Source: an uncultured Pelagibacteraceae bacterium (GTDB lineage: Bacteria > Pseudomonadota > Alphaproteobacteria > Pelagibacterales > Pelagibacteraceae). From it: a DNA stretch of 64,000 nt. Made by a program: the position numbers and the translations under genes. The notes below the pieces were generated by a model, which was not told the DNA's origin, made no database searches, and worked only from the letters and a program-made list of their open reading frames with translations. Below, in pieces: positions 27,088 to 35,803 of the stretch. The number at the start of each line of letters is the position of its first letter. Within the stretch, counting starts at the first letter, position 1. Location: positions 1 through 64,000 of the forward strand of contig CACGPY010000002.1 in NCBI GenBank assembly GCA_902575095.1, read 5' to 3'.

Positions 27088-28041
27088 ATGAATAAGTTAG
27101 TTACAGATCTAAAAAAACTTCATGAGGATACGCTTAACAACCTCAAGTTATCTAAAGCTAATAATACTCTTAGAGCTTATAAATCTGACTTCAAAGATTT
27201 TGCAGCATTTTGTGCAAAGCATGGATTTAATTCAATGCCATCAGAACCTAAGGTTGTATCATTATACCTCACTCACCTATCCCTAAACTCAAAAATGAGC
27301 ACTCTGAGGCGTAGGCTTGTATCTATTGGTGTGGTTCACAAGCTAAAAGGACATTATTTAGATACAAAGCATCCAGTTATTATTGAAAACTTGATGGGCA
27401 TCAAAAGAAAAAAAGGAAGCATTCAAACAGGAAAAAAACCTATATTAATCAATCACTTAAAACAAATAATTAATGTTATAGAAGAACAAAAAATTGAAAA
27501 AATTAAGAAATTAAGAAATAAAGCGCTAATACTTGTAGGTTTTAGTGGAGGATTTAGACGGACGGAATTAGTTTCTATTGACTACGAAGACTTAGATTTT
27601 GTTGAAGAAGGTATAAAAATAACTCTGAAAAGATCTAAAACAGATCAATTTGGTGAAGGTCAAATAAAAGGACTACCCTATTTTACAAATGAAAAATATT
27701 GTCCAGTTACTAGCTTAAAGGAATGGATAAACTTATCAAAAATTAAAACTGGTCCAATATTTAGAAGATTTTCAAAAGGCTCAATACTTACTAACCATAG
27801 ATTAACAGATCAATCAGTAGTATTAATAATAAAAGAATGTTTAAAAATAGCAGGAATAGAAAACCAAAATTATTCAGGTCATAGTTTAAGATCAGGTTTT
27901 GCAACAGTGGCGGCAGAATCAGGTGCTGATGAAAGAAGTATAATGGCGATGACAGGACACAAAACAACTCAAATGGTAAGAAGATATATCAGAGATGCTA
28001 ATTTATTTAACAATAATGCTTTAAATAAAATAAAATTATAA
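27088..28041 (+). CDS. Tyrosine recombinase / integrase (XerC/D-like fold)
   Basis: 317 aa. An N-terminal SAM-like DNA-binding domain (about 10-95, with the STLRRRLVSIGVVHK stretch) is followed by a catalytic domain with all key residues: Arg158 in GGFRRTELVSI, a beta-hairpin Lys near 184 (KRSKTDQ), HxxR His265/Arg268 in GHSLRSGFAT, His291 in MTGHKTTQ, and nucleophile Tyr300 in MVRRYIRDANLF. The C-terminal tail resembles a widespread chromosomal integrase family of alphaproteobacteria, not XerC or XerD proper. It opens the accessory region and sits beside the structured 411-bp gap. An active enzyme is likely; its target site is unknown. Confidence 0.88.
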   Translation: MNKLVTDLKKLHEDTLNNLKLSKANNTLRAYKSDFKDFAAFCAKHGFNSMPSEPKVVSLYLTHLSLNSKMSTLRRRLVSIGVVHKLKGHYLDTKHPVIIENLMGIKRKKGSIQTGKKPILINHLKQIINVIEEQKIEKIKKLRNKALILVGFSGGFRRTELVSIDYEDLDFVEEGIKITLKRSKTDQFGEGQIKGLPYFTNEKYCPVTSLKEWINLSKIKTGPIFRRFSKGSILTNHRLTDQSVVLIIKECLKIAGIENQNYSGHSLRSGFATVAAESGADERSIMAMTGHKTTQMVRRYIRDANLFNNNALNKIKL

Positions 28042-28043
28042 AA

Positions 28044-28733
28044 ATGATACATTATTTAAAAAAGATTTATTACGAAAAGTATTCTAAAAAATCTTATTCA
28101 TTAAGCAACGTTGATTTAGTTATTGAAAGAATATTTAAAAAGAAAAAAAAAGGTATATTCATTGATGTAGGATGTAATCATCCAATTAAATATAACAATA
28201 CATATTTATTATATAAAAAAGGATGGAATGGTATCAATATTGATTTAGATCATGAGTCGATAAAACAATTTAATGAATTACGAACTAGAGACATTAATAT
28301 TCAAACATTAGTTACTTCGATTGATAATGAGGAAAAAGATCTTTATTTTTATCATAATAGGTCAGCAATAAATACTATTAGTAAAGAGTTGGTTGAAAGC
28401 AGGAATAACAATTTTAAAGAAATAAAAAAAATAAAAGGTAAGTCTTTAAATAGTATAATTGAAAACTCAAAATTTAAAGCGTCAAAAATAGATTTAATGA
28501 CAATAGATATTGAAAATTATGAATTTGAGGCTTTAAAAAATTTCAACTTTGATAAATTCAATATAGACATTATTGTTACAGAAATTACCGACATTAATGT
28601 TAAAGATTTAGAAACATATAATCTTTCATTAGAAAATATTACAAAATCGAATTTATATAAATTATTAATAAATAATAATTATAAATTAATTAACTGGGTT
28701 AATGCTGATTTAATTTTTGCTAGGAACAAATAA
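28044..28733 (+). CDS. FkbM-family SAM-dependent methyltransferase
   Basis: 229 aa. Motif I FIDVGCNHPIKYNNT and the following KGWNGINIDLD acidic strand identify the FkbM group, and MTIDIENYEFEALKNF is the second family signature. FkbM enzymes O-methylate sugars or polyketides and are common in surface-polysaccharide clusters. It starts 2 bp after the recombinase stop and converges with the next methyltransferase. The acceptor is unknown; a glycan sugar is likely from context. Confidence 0.82.
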   Translation: MIHYLKKIYYEKYSKKSYSLSNVDLVIERIFKKKKKGIFIDVGCNHPIKYNNTYLLYKKGWNGINIDLDHESIKQFNELRTRDINIQTLVTSIDNEEKDLYFYHNRSAINTISKELVESRNNNFKEIKKIKGKSLNSIIENSKFKASKIDLMTIDIENYEFEALKNFNFDKFNIDIIVTEITDINVKDLETYNLSLENITKSNLYKLLINNNYKLINWVNADLIFARNK

Positions 28734-28740
28734 ACTTTAA

Positions 28741-29304
28741 TTATAGAGATAAAAGAACCTGATGATTTGTTTCATAAATAATCTTAAAATTATTTTTTGT
28801 TAAAAAATCAATTGACAGATTTGTTTTTGATCCTTTGTCATCCAATAAAATCAATGATTTATCGTGAAGTTTTTTAATCGCAATTTGAGCCTCTTTTAAT
28901 TGATGATTTGATGCAGCAATAGGATCATGACCATCTAAAGAATCTAAATATAATAAATCGATCGGATGATTAAATTCTTTTAAAAAAATTAAGCTATCTT
29001 TTACATAAAATTTTATATATTCAGAAAAATTACTAGTAAATTTTTTTGCATTTTCAATATTTTTTAAAGAAATATCACAAGTATGAAGTTTACCCATAGT
29101 AAATTTTGCATATTCAGCGAACATAGGAGTGCTCATACCATCTTTCCAATTATATCTTTTTATAAAAAAAAATTTTGTTTTTCCTCTTGCTGTCCCTGTT
29201 TCGACTATTGTTTTAAAGCCTCTTTTCAAAGAAATTTTTAAAGTTTCCTCAAATGATTTAAATCTAATATTTTTACTATTATTGTATTTTTCTAAAAATT
29301 TCAT
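28741..29304 (-). CDS. Class I SAM-dependent methyltransferase-like protein
   Basis: 187 aa. Rossmann-type SAM-binding features: IVETGTARGKTKFFF (motif I), LHTCDISLKNIENAKKF, and a DLLYLDSLDGHD segment resembling the Methyltransf_24/CmcI-like group found among glycan genes. The terminal LLDDKGSKTNLSIDFLTKNNFKIIYETNHQVLLSL also fits. Substrate unknown. Its start overlaps the upstream GT9 gene end by 4 nt, so it is the last gene of the minus-strand glycan set. Confidence 0.68.
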   Translation of the reverse strand: MKFLEKYNNSKNIRFKSFEETLKISLKRGFKTIVETGTARGKTKFFFIKRYNWKDGMSTPMFAEYAKFTMGKLHTCDISLKNIENAKKFTSNFSEYIKFYVKDSLIFLKEFNHPIDLLYLDSLDGHDPIAASNHQLKEAQIAIKKLHDKSLILLDDKGSKTNLSIDFLTKNNFKIIYETNHQVLLSL

Positions 29305-30182
29305 ATTAAATCTATAATCTTATTAGATAGCTTTGCAAAATTATCTCTATATAAAAACTTATAATTTCTAAAATGGTTAGTCCATTTACCATAATTATAT
29401 GATTTATCTATTATATCTATTTGTTTTATATTATTTGCTGTAGCGACGTGTGAAATAGCACCATGACAAGCAATTAAAACACTAGAATTTGAGGTAATTT
29501 TCTCTAATTCAATAAAATTTAAGTTTTCATATAATTTTACTTTTAAATCAATAAGTGAAGGTTTTATTTTATTCATTTTATCTGGTAATTTAAAACCAGT
29601 TGTAATGACTAGCCTTCCCTCATTTTTTTTAAGAATTTTTTTTACAAAATTTACTAGCTCAATTTCTGTTGGCTCAATATTAATAAATTTTTCTATATAA
29701 TCATTAAAAATCCATTTTTCATCAAAATGTAATTGAACAAGATTTCCATCATTAGATTTTTCTTGATTTCTATGTATTAAGGTATTTAAAGAGTCTTCAA
29801 AAAAATTAAAATTCATTTTTTTAAGAATATCCTTAATTAATTGAATATGGGTGACTTTTTGTGATTTTAAAATTTTAATTTTATTCGATGATTTTAAAAA
29901 GAAAGAAATAAACTTTGATCTTTTTTTATCATCGTGAATGATGATAGTTTTATATTTAAATTTAAATAATTTAAAAAATACACTTAATTTGCTTATAAAA
30001 TCATTATTAAGTTGAATGACATTATTTACATAAGGAAAAGTTTTTATATATTCATAATTCTTATTTGATGCAACAACAGTAATATGCGCATTTGGATCAT
30101 TTTTTTTAATGCACTTTAATAAAATTGCAGATACTAAGAAATCCCCTATTCTATCTGTTCTAAAAATTAAATATTTATTCAC
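29301..30182 (-). CDS. Glycosyltransferase family 9 (heptosyltransferase-like)
   Basis: 293 aa. Begins YLIFRTDRIGDFLVSAILLK, the GT9 N-terminal signature. The C-terminal half has SNSSVLIACHGAISHVATANN, the donor-binding motif of ADP-heptose:LPS heptosyltransferases (usually GPxSGxxHLAA; here CHGAISHVATA). It probably adds a sugar to lipopolysaccharide core or O-chain at the cytoplasmic face. It is on the short side for GT9 and its donor cannot be deduced. It lies between a methyltransferase (4-nt overlap) and gmd (8 bp). Confidence 0.82.
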   Translation of the reverse strand: MNKYLIFRTDRIGDFLVSAILLKCIKKNDPNAHITVVASNKNYEYIKTFPYVNNVIQLNNDFISKLSVFFKLFKFKYKTIIIHDDKKRSKFISFFLKSSNKIKILKSQKVTHIQLIKDILKKMNFNFFEDSLNTLIHRNQEKSNDGNLVQLHFDEKWIFNDYIEKFINIEPTEIELVNFVKKILKKNEGRLVITTGFKLPDKMNKIKPSLIDLKVKLYENLNFIELEKITSNSSVLIACHGAISHVATANNIKQIDIIDKSYNYGKWTNHFRNYKFLYRDNFAKLSNKIIDLI

Positions 30183-30190
30183 TTAATTTA

Positions 30191-31168
30191 TTATTTGAAA
30201 AAATTTAGATCCTCTTTGACCATTTCTTTTACCAGTTGAGTAAAATTTGTCTTTGGTTTCCATTTTAAATTTTTTTTTGCTTTATTGTAATTTGCTTTAA
30301 GTGTATCTACCTCAGAGGGTCTTAATAAATTTTTGTTAAATCTTATATATTTTTTATAATTTAAACCTACTATTGAAAAAGCTAATTTTGCAAAATCTTT
30401 TACAGAGTGCATTTTACCTGTTCCTATAACAAAATCTTCAGGTTTTTTTTGTTGCAACATTAACCACATAGCTTCAACATAGTCTTTTGCATGTCCCCAG
30501 TCTCTTTTTGCATAAATATTTCCTAATTGTAATGTTTTTTGTTTACCTAATTTAATTTTTGCAACCGAACTTGAAATTTTTCTAGTTACAAACTCAAAAC
30601 CTCTTCTAGGTGATTCATGATTAAACAATATTCCTGTACATGCAAAAATTTTATATGCTTCTCTATAATTTCTCGTCAATTCAAAACCAGCAACTTTTGA
30701 GATACCGTATGCTGATCTTGGGTAAAATCTTGTTTTTTCATCTTGTTTATTTTTTTGAACTTTTCCAAACATTTCTGACGAACCTGCGAAATAAAATTTT
30801 GATTTAGGTGAAAAGTCTTTTATAGCTGAAAGAATATAATGTGTACCATTTATATTGGTATTTAAAGTAGAAAACTCATCTTCAAAGGAATAAGCTACAT
30901 AACTTTGTGCTCCTAAATGATAAATTTCATCTGGTTTAATTTTTTGAATTATCTTTACTATACTTGCATAGCTCTCTAAAGAAGCACTATTTAATTTTAT
31001 TTTTTTAAGAATATGTTTTATTCTCCAAAGTCTATGACTTTCATCTTCCAAAGCAACTCGTCTTACTAAACCGTATACTTGATAATTTTTTTTAAGTAAA
31101 AATTCGCTTAGATAAGAACCATCTTGACCTGTAATTCCGGTTATAAGAGCTTTTTTTATTTTTCCCAT
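30191..31168 (-). CDS. gmd: GDP-mannose 4,6-dehydratase
   Basis: Makes GDP-4-keto-6-deoxy-mannose, precursor of GDP-fucose, GDP-rhamnose or GDP-perosamine. It is 325 aa, an extended SDR. NAD(P)-binding GITGQDGSYL (11-20), YxxxK in YPRSAYGISKVAG, and gmd-specific ALEDESHRLWRI and GILFNHESPRRG stretches are visible. No partner reductase or aminotransferase is in the window, so the end product is unknown. It overlaps the upstream glycosyltransferase by 13 nt. Confidence 0.92.
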   Translation of the reverse strand: MGKIKKALITGITGQDGSYLSEFLLKKNYQVYGLVRRVALEDESHRLWRIKHILKKIKLNSASLESYASIVKIIQKIKPDEIYHLGAQSYVAYSFEDEFSTLNTNINGTHYILSAIKDFSPKSKFYFAGSSEMFGKVQKNKQDEKTRFYPRSAYGISKVAGFELTRNYREAYKIFACTGILFNHESPRRGFEFVTRKISSSVAKIKLGKQKTLQLGNIYAKRDWGHAKDYVEAMWLMLQQKKPEDFVIGTGKMHSVKDFAKLAFSIVGLNYKKYIRFNKNLLRPSEVDTLKANYNKAKKNLKWKPKTNFTQLVKEMVKEDLNFFK

Positions 31169-33285
31169 AAATATTTTTTATCTTTGATTTCTAAAGTTTT
31201 GTTAATAATAAAATTTGCAACCTTTGTGGAGTTAAAATACTTCATATATTTTTTTTTCCCATTGTGTGCAATTTGTCTTCTAAGTTTATCATCTCTTGAA
31301 ACTTTAGTTATTTTTTCGGACAAATCGCCTAAGCTTTTGTAAAAAACCATTTCTTTGTTTGAAAAAAAATCTCTATATTGAGTTTTTTCATCTATTAGAC
31401 AAACTAGACCATTACCAACTATTTGCGTAATACGATCACTGCTATAATATTTTATTGCTTCACCTCTACTGAGGTTTAAACCCATTTTAGCGTTTGAAAT
31501 AGTTTTAAAGTAATGATCTGCCCATATGGGTTGAACATTATTAATGCCATATAGATCAAATTTAATATTAGAGGTAATTTTTTGTAATTTTTCTAAGAAA
31601 ATAATTCTATCGTCTTCTTTGCCTGATTTAAGCTTACCTCTATGAACACCATGACTTAAAGCAAAAAAAACATCAACACTGCAAGATTTTTTATAGTTGT
31701 TTAAAGTTTCAAAAGAATGATCACTCGGATTTGGAATATAGAAATTTTTATTATTTTTAGGTAGAAAATTTAATGCTGAAGGACTTGTAGTTAAAAATGT
31801 CCCATCCATCACGTCAATTTTATCTAAAATACGTTCTTTATTTCTCTCAAAATCAGGACCATTTTTATTTAGTGGATCCAAAAACCATTGAGCAAATTTT
31901 GTATTTGGATTATCCTCTTTAAGCTCTTGAATTTGTTCTTTTGAAATTAAATCGGCATGACCAGTAACAATTAAATCAGGCTTATAATTATAACAGGTTT
32001 TTTTTAATTTATCGTTTAAGGTTTTTTGACCTCTAAAATCACCAATGGTTTTATAGTATTTTTGAATATCTCTATCGCTGAATCCTAAAACACTATGACC
32101 AAGCCTTATAAAACCATTGTTAATTCTTCTACCGGTATTAAAAAAAAGTCGACCGTCTAATCGCTCATTAAAATTTGTTACGTGGAGAATTCTTAAATTT
32201 TTTAATTTTGATTTTATAAAAAAATAATTTTTTAAAAATAATTTCTCTGATCTATAATCATCAATTTTTTTGGAAACAAATTTATGTGTAAGATAAAAAT
32301 TATTTATGGATTTTCGCTGGAGACTAATTCTATCTTTTTTATTTTCAATTAATTGATTTATAGATTTAGTTAAATTTTTTTCATTTAATTTTTCTAAAAT
32401 TTTAGCATCTGTTACAGTTTCTGGTAAACCGCCTTTATTAGTTATGATTACAGCACAGCCATTAGCAGATGCCTCTAAACTAGTTCTTCCAAAGGGCTCA
32501 TCCCATCTTGATGGAGCTACTGTTATACTTGTTTTCTTAAATATTTTAATTACTTCCTCATGTTTTTTAAAACCAAGAATTGATACATTTTTATGTTTTA
32601 AATATATTTTTTCCCTTTTTTCATCACCAATAATTAAAGCTCTCCAGTCTTTATATTTATCCAAAACTTTTGTAATAGATTTAGCGAATACATCGTAACC
32701 TTTTGCTTTATTTAATTTTCCAACAAAGGTAATCCATTTTTTCTTATTTTTTAATAGTGCTAAATTACCTTTGTTAGCTGATTGATAAAAAATTAATAAT
32801 TTATTGCTATTTACAAATTTATTTTCTAAACCCTCTAAAAATCTTTTTTTAGACCAAGAACTGTTAAATATAATCTTATAACATATTCGTAATAGTTTTT
32901 TTCTTTGTGCAATAGTCTTAGATCCCTCCATAGATAAAGGATCATTATGAAAATAAAGAGTTAGAATTTTATTCTTAATTTTTTCATTAATAATATGAAT
33001 ATAGCTTGGTCTATTATGAACTTCGATTATAGATGAATTAATTTTTCTTTCTATTTTAATAAAATCATTAACATAAGTTTTGGTTTGACTGTTAAATAAA
33101 GTTTTTTTAGTGTTTATGTTTACATATTCTAAATTAAATATTTTTTTATAATCTGTATTCCCAAAAACAGTTATATTTTTTTTATATTTACTAATTTTAG
33201 ATGTTTCATATACAAAAAGTGAAACTGCACCCGGATACATGGGTGAAAAATTTTCTTTATATGGTAGAAGAATTGAAATTTTCAT
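31156..33285 (-). CDS. Two-domain glycosyltransferase (GT4 N-terminal, CgeB-like C-terminal)
   Basis: 709 aa, large for a glycosyltransferase. Residues about 1-340 form a GT4-type unit: WITFVGKLNKAKGYDVFAK, then PSRWDEPFGRTSLEASANGCAVI with the EPFGRTSLEA donor motif. Residues about 365-709 form a second unit like CgeB/spore-type transferases (ILHVTNFNERLDGRLFFNTGRR..., FALSHGVHRGK, LNLSRGEAIKYYSSDRITQIVGNGLVCL). It probably makes two linkages or a repeating unit of a surface glycan using GDP-activated sugars. It overlaps gmd by 13 nt and the GIY-YIG gene by 29 nt. Confidence 0.82.
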   Translation of the reverse strand: MKISILLPYKENFSPMYPGAVSLFVYETSKISKYKKNITVFGNTDYKKIFNLEYVNINTKKTLFNSQTKTYVNDFIKIERKINSSIIEVHNRPSYIHIINEKIKNKILTLYFHNDPLSMEGSKTIAQRKKLLRICYKIIFNSSWSKKRFLEGLENKFVNSNKLLIFYQSANKGNLALLKNKKKWITFVGKLNKAKGYDVFAKSITKVLDKYKDWRALIIGDEKREKIYLKHKNVSILGFKKHEEVIKIFKKTSITVAPSRWDEPFGRTSLEASANGCAVIITNKGGLPETVTDAKILEKLNEKNLTKSINQLIENKKDRISLQRKSINNFYLTHKFVSKKIDDYRSEKLFLKNYFFIKSKLKNLRILHVTNFNERLDGRLFFNTGRRINNGFIRLGHSVLGFSDRDIQKYYKTIGDFRGQKTLNDKLKKTCYNYKPDLIVTGHADLISKEQIQELKEDNPNTKFAQWFLDPLNKNGPDFERNKERILDKIDVMDGTFLTTSPSALNFLPKNNKNFYIPNPSDHSFETLNNYKKSCSVDVFFALSHGVHRGKLKSGKEDDRIIFLEKLQKITSNIKFDLYGINNVQPIWADHYFKTISNAKMGLNLSRGEAIKYYSSDRITQIVGNGLVCLIDEKTQYRDFFSNKEMVFYKSLGDLSEKITKVSRDDKLRRQIAHNGKKKYMKYFNSTKVANFIINKTLEIKDKKYLWEK

Positions 33286-33520
33286 TTTTAATTTTATTTC
33301 TTAATGAGCGATTATTCTTTATATAATATTCTCTAGAAATTGCCTCTTTTTTTGATTTGAATTTCTCTTTATAAATTAGTCTCCATTTTCTTCCTCTTGT
33401 AAATTTGGCACCCTTGCCTGAGTTATGAAGGCTGATTCTTTTTATTAAGTTGCTGGTATAACCTACATAAGTCACTGGTTTTATGCTCTTAGATTTGAGC
33501 ATATAAACGTAATATGTCAA
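33257..33520 (-). CDS. GIY-YIG domain nuclease-like protein (UPF0213/YhbQ type)
   Basis: 87 aa, a stand-alone GIY-YIG domain: YYVYMLKS and TYVGYTSN are the two core strands, Arg in LIKRISLHN is the catalytic Arg helix, and Glu in ISREYYIKNN is the metal ligand. Such proteins are widespread; some cut branched DNA, most are uncharacterised. Its 3' end lies inside the start of the glycosyltransferase gene (29-nt overlap), which is unexpected functionally but shows shared transcription. Confidence 0.82.
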   Translation of the reverse strand: MTYYVYMLKSKSIKPVTYVGYTSNLIKRISLHNSGKGAKFTRGRKWRLIYKEKFKSKKEAISREYYIKNNRSLRNKIKNENFNSSTI

Positions 33521-33523
33521 TTA

Positions 33524-34312
33524 TTAATACCCTCTAGATTTAAGTGCTTTAATACCTTTTAATTTTTCAATATCAGATTTTGCTCCCGATCCAATATATC
33601 TACTATCAGAACCAACAGTCACAAGATCAAATCCCTTGTCAATCATTTTTTGAGCATATTCTGCAGATCCATTGTGTAAACCAGCTATCAAATTTTTTTT
33701 TTTTGCAGCTTCTAGAATTCTCAAAATTTCTTTATAAGCTTTTGTATTCTCTGGTTTATCAAATCCTGGTTCTTCTCCCACAGATAAACTTAAGTCTGCT
33801 GGTCCAATATAAATACCGTCTAGGTTTGGTGTATCTAAAATTTCATCAAGTTTTTCCAAAGCTTCTTTGGTTTCAATCATTGCTAATTTTAATATCTCTT
33901 GGTCAGCATATTTTGCATAGTCGTCTCCACCATAAATTGACGCTCTTATTGGACCAAAACTTCTGTAACCTTTTGGGGGATATTGGCATGCTTTAACGAA
34001 ATTTTCTGCTTCTTTTTTATTACTAACCATTGGACAAATAACACCATAGCATCCAGCATCTAAAATTTTCATTATTTGACCAGGCTCATTCCAATTCACT
34101 CTAGCCATAGGAGTAGTTTCAGTTGATGAAATTGCTTGCAACATATTCACTGCATTAGGATAATTTATAAGACCATGCTGCATATCTATTGTTAAAGAAT
34201 CCCATCCTTGATTAGCCATTATTTCAGCTGAAAAAGAACTTGGAACAGCTAACCAACTATTAATAATTGGCTTTCCTGCTTTAAAAAGTTCTTTAAGTTT
34301 ATTTTTTCTCAT
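33524..34312 (-). CDS. HpcH/HpaI-family class II pyruvate aldolase
   Basis: 262 aa. TIM-barrel metal-dependent aldolase of the 2-keto-3-deoxy-acid family (GarL/HpaI/RhmA-like). IDMQHGLINYPNAVNML carries the catalytic His, MIETKEALEKLDEIL and LDGIYIGPADLSLSVG carry the metal-binding Glu and Asp, and PPKGYRSFGPIRA is the substrate loop. It cleaves 2-keto-3-deoxy sugar acids to pyruvate plus an aldehyde. It is coupled to the aldehyde dehydrogenase gene (4-nt overlap) and faces iolD, suggesting a role in inositol or related sugar-acid breakdown. Substrate unknown. Confidence 0.86.
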   Translation of the reverse strand: MRKNKLKELFKAGKPIINSWLAVPSSFSAEIMANQGWDSLTIDMQHGLINYPNAVNMLQAISSTETTPMARVNWNEPGQIMKILDAGCYGVICPMVSNKKEAENFVKACQYPPKGYRSFGPIRASIYGGDDYAKYADQEILKLAMIETKEALEKLDEILDTPNLDGIYIGPADLSLSVGEEPGFDKPENTKAYKEILRILEAAKKKNLIAGLHNGSAEYAQKMIDKGFDLVTVGSDSRYIGSGAKSDIEKLKGIKALKSRGY

Positions 34313-35754
34313 TCGTATGAGATTCCGAAATGAGTATATTTTATATTTAAATAATCTTTAATTGCCATTGAGCCGCCTTCTCTTCCATACCCAGTTTGTT
34401 TGATTCCACCAAAAGGTGCCTCTGCTACAGCTACAACAGGAGTATTTACTGCAACACAACCAGATTCTAGTTGCTCGGATGCTTTATTAGCTTTTTTTAA
34501 ATCAGTTGTGTAAACATAACTACACAAACCTAGGTCGTTGTTATTTGCTCTGTCCATTACCTCATCAAAATCTTTAAAAGTTAAAATAGGCACAATAGGA
34601 CCAAATGGCTCCTCTTTCATAATAGTAAAATTGTCTTTAACATTATCAAATATTGTTGGCTCATAAAAATATCCTTTATTAAAATTTGCAGCTCTTTTTC
34701 CCCCTAACAGGACTTTACCACCTTCTTTTTTTGTAGTTTCCACTAATTTTTCAACACCTTCTAATCGTTGCTTAGTACACAAAGGCCCAAGTAATGTATC
34801 TTTATCCATACCATTTCCAATCTTAAGTTTTTTAGTTTTTTCGATCATTAGATTTGCAAACTCATCTTTTTTCTTTTCGTGTATATAAAATCTATTTGGT
34901 GAAATACATACTTGTCCATTATTCCTAAATTTTGAAGTTATTGCCATGTCTGTAACTTTATTTAAATCTACGTCATCAAAAACTATGAATGGTGAGTGAC
35001 CGCTTAGCTCCATTGTAACTCTTTGAACTTTGTTTGCAGCTTGTTTTAAAATCAATTTACCAACTCTTGTTGATCCAGTTATTGAAATTTTTTTTATTAT
35101 ATCTGACTTTATCAATTCCTCAGAAATTCCAGCTGGATCTCCTGACAGTAGATTAATTACTCCTGGAGGGACACCTGCCTCTCTACAGATATCAACTATC
35201 TCCATAACGCTACCTGGTGTAATTACATCTGGTTTAACTATAACTGAACAACCTGCTGCTAAAGCAGTTGAAATTTTTCTTGAAGCAAGAATTACTGGAA
35301 AATTCCACGGAACCAAAGCTGCTACAACTCCGACAGGTTGATACATAACGTGAATCTGTGTATTCGGAAAACGACTTTGATTTATTTCTCCAAAAATTCT
35401 CTTAGTTTCTTCAGAATTCCATTCGAAGATATCAGCTGCACCGCCTATTTCACCAGGTCCTTCTGTTAACGGCTTTCCTACTTCAAGAGTTAACCATTTT
35501 GAAAGAACATCAATTCTTTTTCTAATTAAATCCGATATCTTTCTAATAATTTTAGATCTTTCCCAAGGAGAAGTATTTTTCCAAATTTGCAAACCTTTTT
35601 CCGCTGATTTAAGAGCTTTTTGAATATCTGAACTATTTGCTTTTGACGCCTTCCCTATTATTTCTTCAGTTGCAGGATTAATCACATCGTAAGTTTCACC
35701 GCCTGCTGATTTTTGCCACTTACCATCAATGAACTGTCCGTATTTATCGTACAT
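34309..35754 (-). CDS. NAD(P)-dependent aldehyde dehydrogenase (succinate-semialdehyde/glycolaldehyde-type)
   Basis: 481 aa. Classic ALDH motifs: VPWNFPVILASRKISTALAAGCSVIVKP, the catalytic Glu in VTMELSGHSPFIVF, nucleophilic Cys in NNGQVCISPNR, and KEEPFGPIVPIL. It most resembles the GabD/AldA group rather than IolA (methylmalonate-semialdehyde dehydrogenase). Its partner is the aldolase downstream; oxidation of the aldolase's aldehyde product is a natural hypothesis. It is divergent from iolD across 49 bp that must hold both promoters. Confidence 0.9.
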   Translation of the reverse strand: MYDKYGQFIDGKWQKSAGGETYDVINPATEEIIGKASKANSSDIQKALKSAEKGLQIWKNTSPWERSKIIRKISDLIRKRIDVLSKWLTLEVGKPLTEGPGEIGGAADIFEWNSEETKRIFGEINQSRFPNTQIHVMYQPVGVVAALVPWNFPVILASRKISTALAAGCSVIVKPDVITPGSVMEIVDICREAGVPPGVINLLSGDPAGISEELIKSDIIKKISITGSTRVGKLILKQAANKVQRVTMELSGHSPFIVFDDVDLNKVTDMAITSKFRNNGQVCISPNRFYIHEKKKDEFANLMIEKTKKLKIGNGMDKDTLLGPLCTKQRLEGVEKLVETTKKEGGKVLLGGKRAANFNKGYFYEPTIFDNVKDNFTIMKEEPFGPIVPILTFKDFDEVMDRANNNDLGLCSYVYTTDLKKANKASEQLESGCVAVNTPVVAVAEAPFGGIKQTGYGREGGSMAIKDYLNIKYTHFGISYE

Positions 35755-35803
35755 ATATTATTGTTGAATAAAGAATATTAATTAAATAGTTTATATTGAA
35801 TTT

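Noticed and set aside
33580-33996. 138-aa plus-strand ORF opposite the HpaI aldolase
   Set aside because: Leu/Gln-rich shadow; the aldolase frame is certain.
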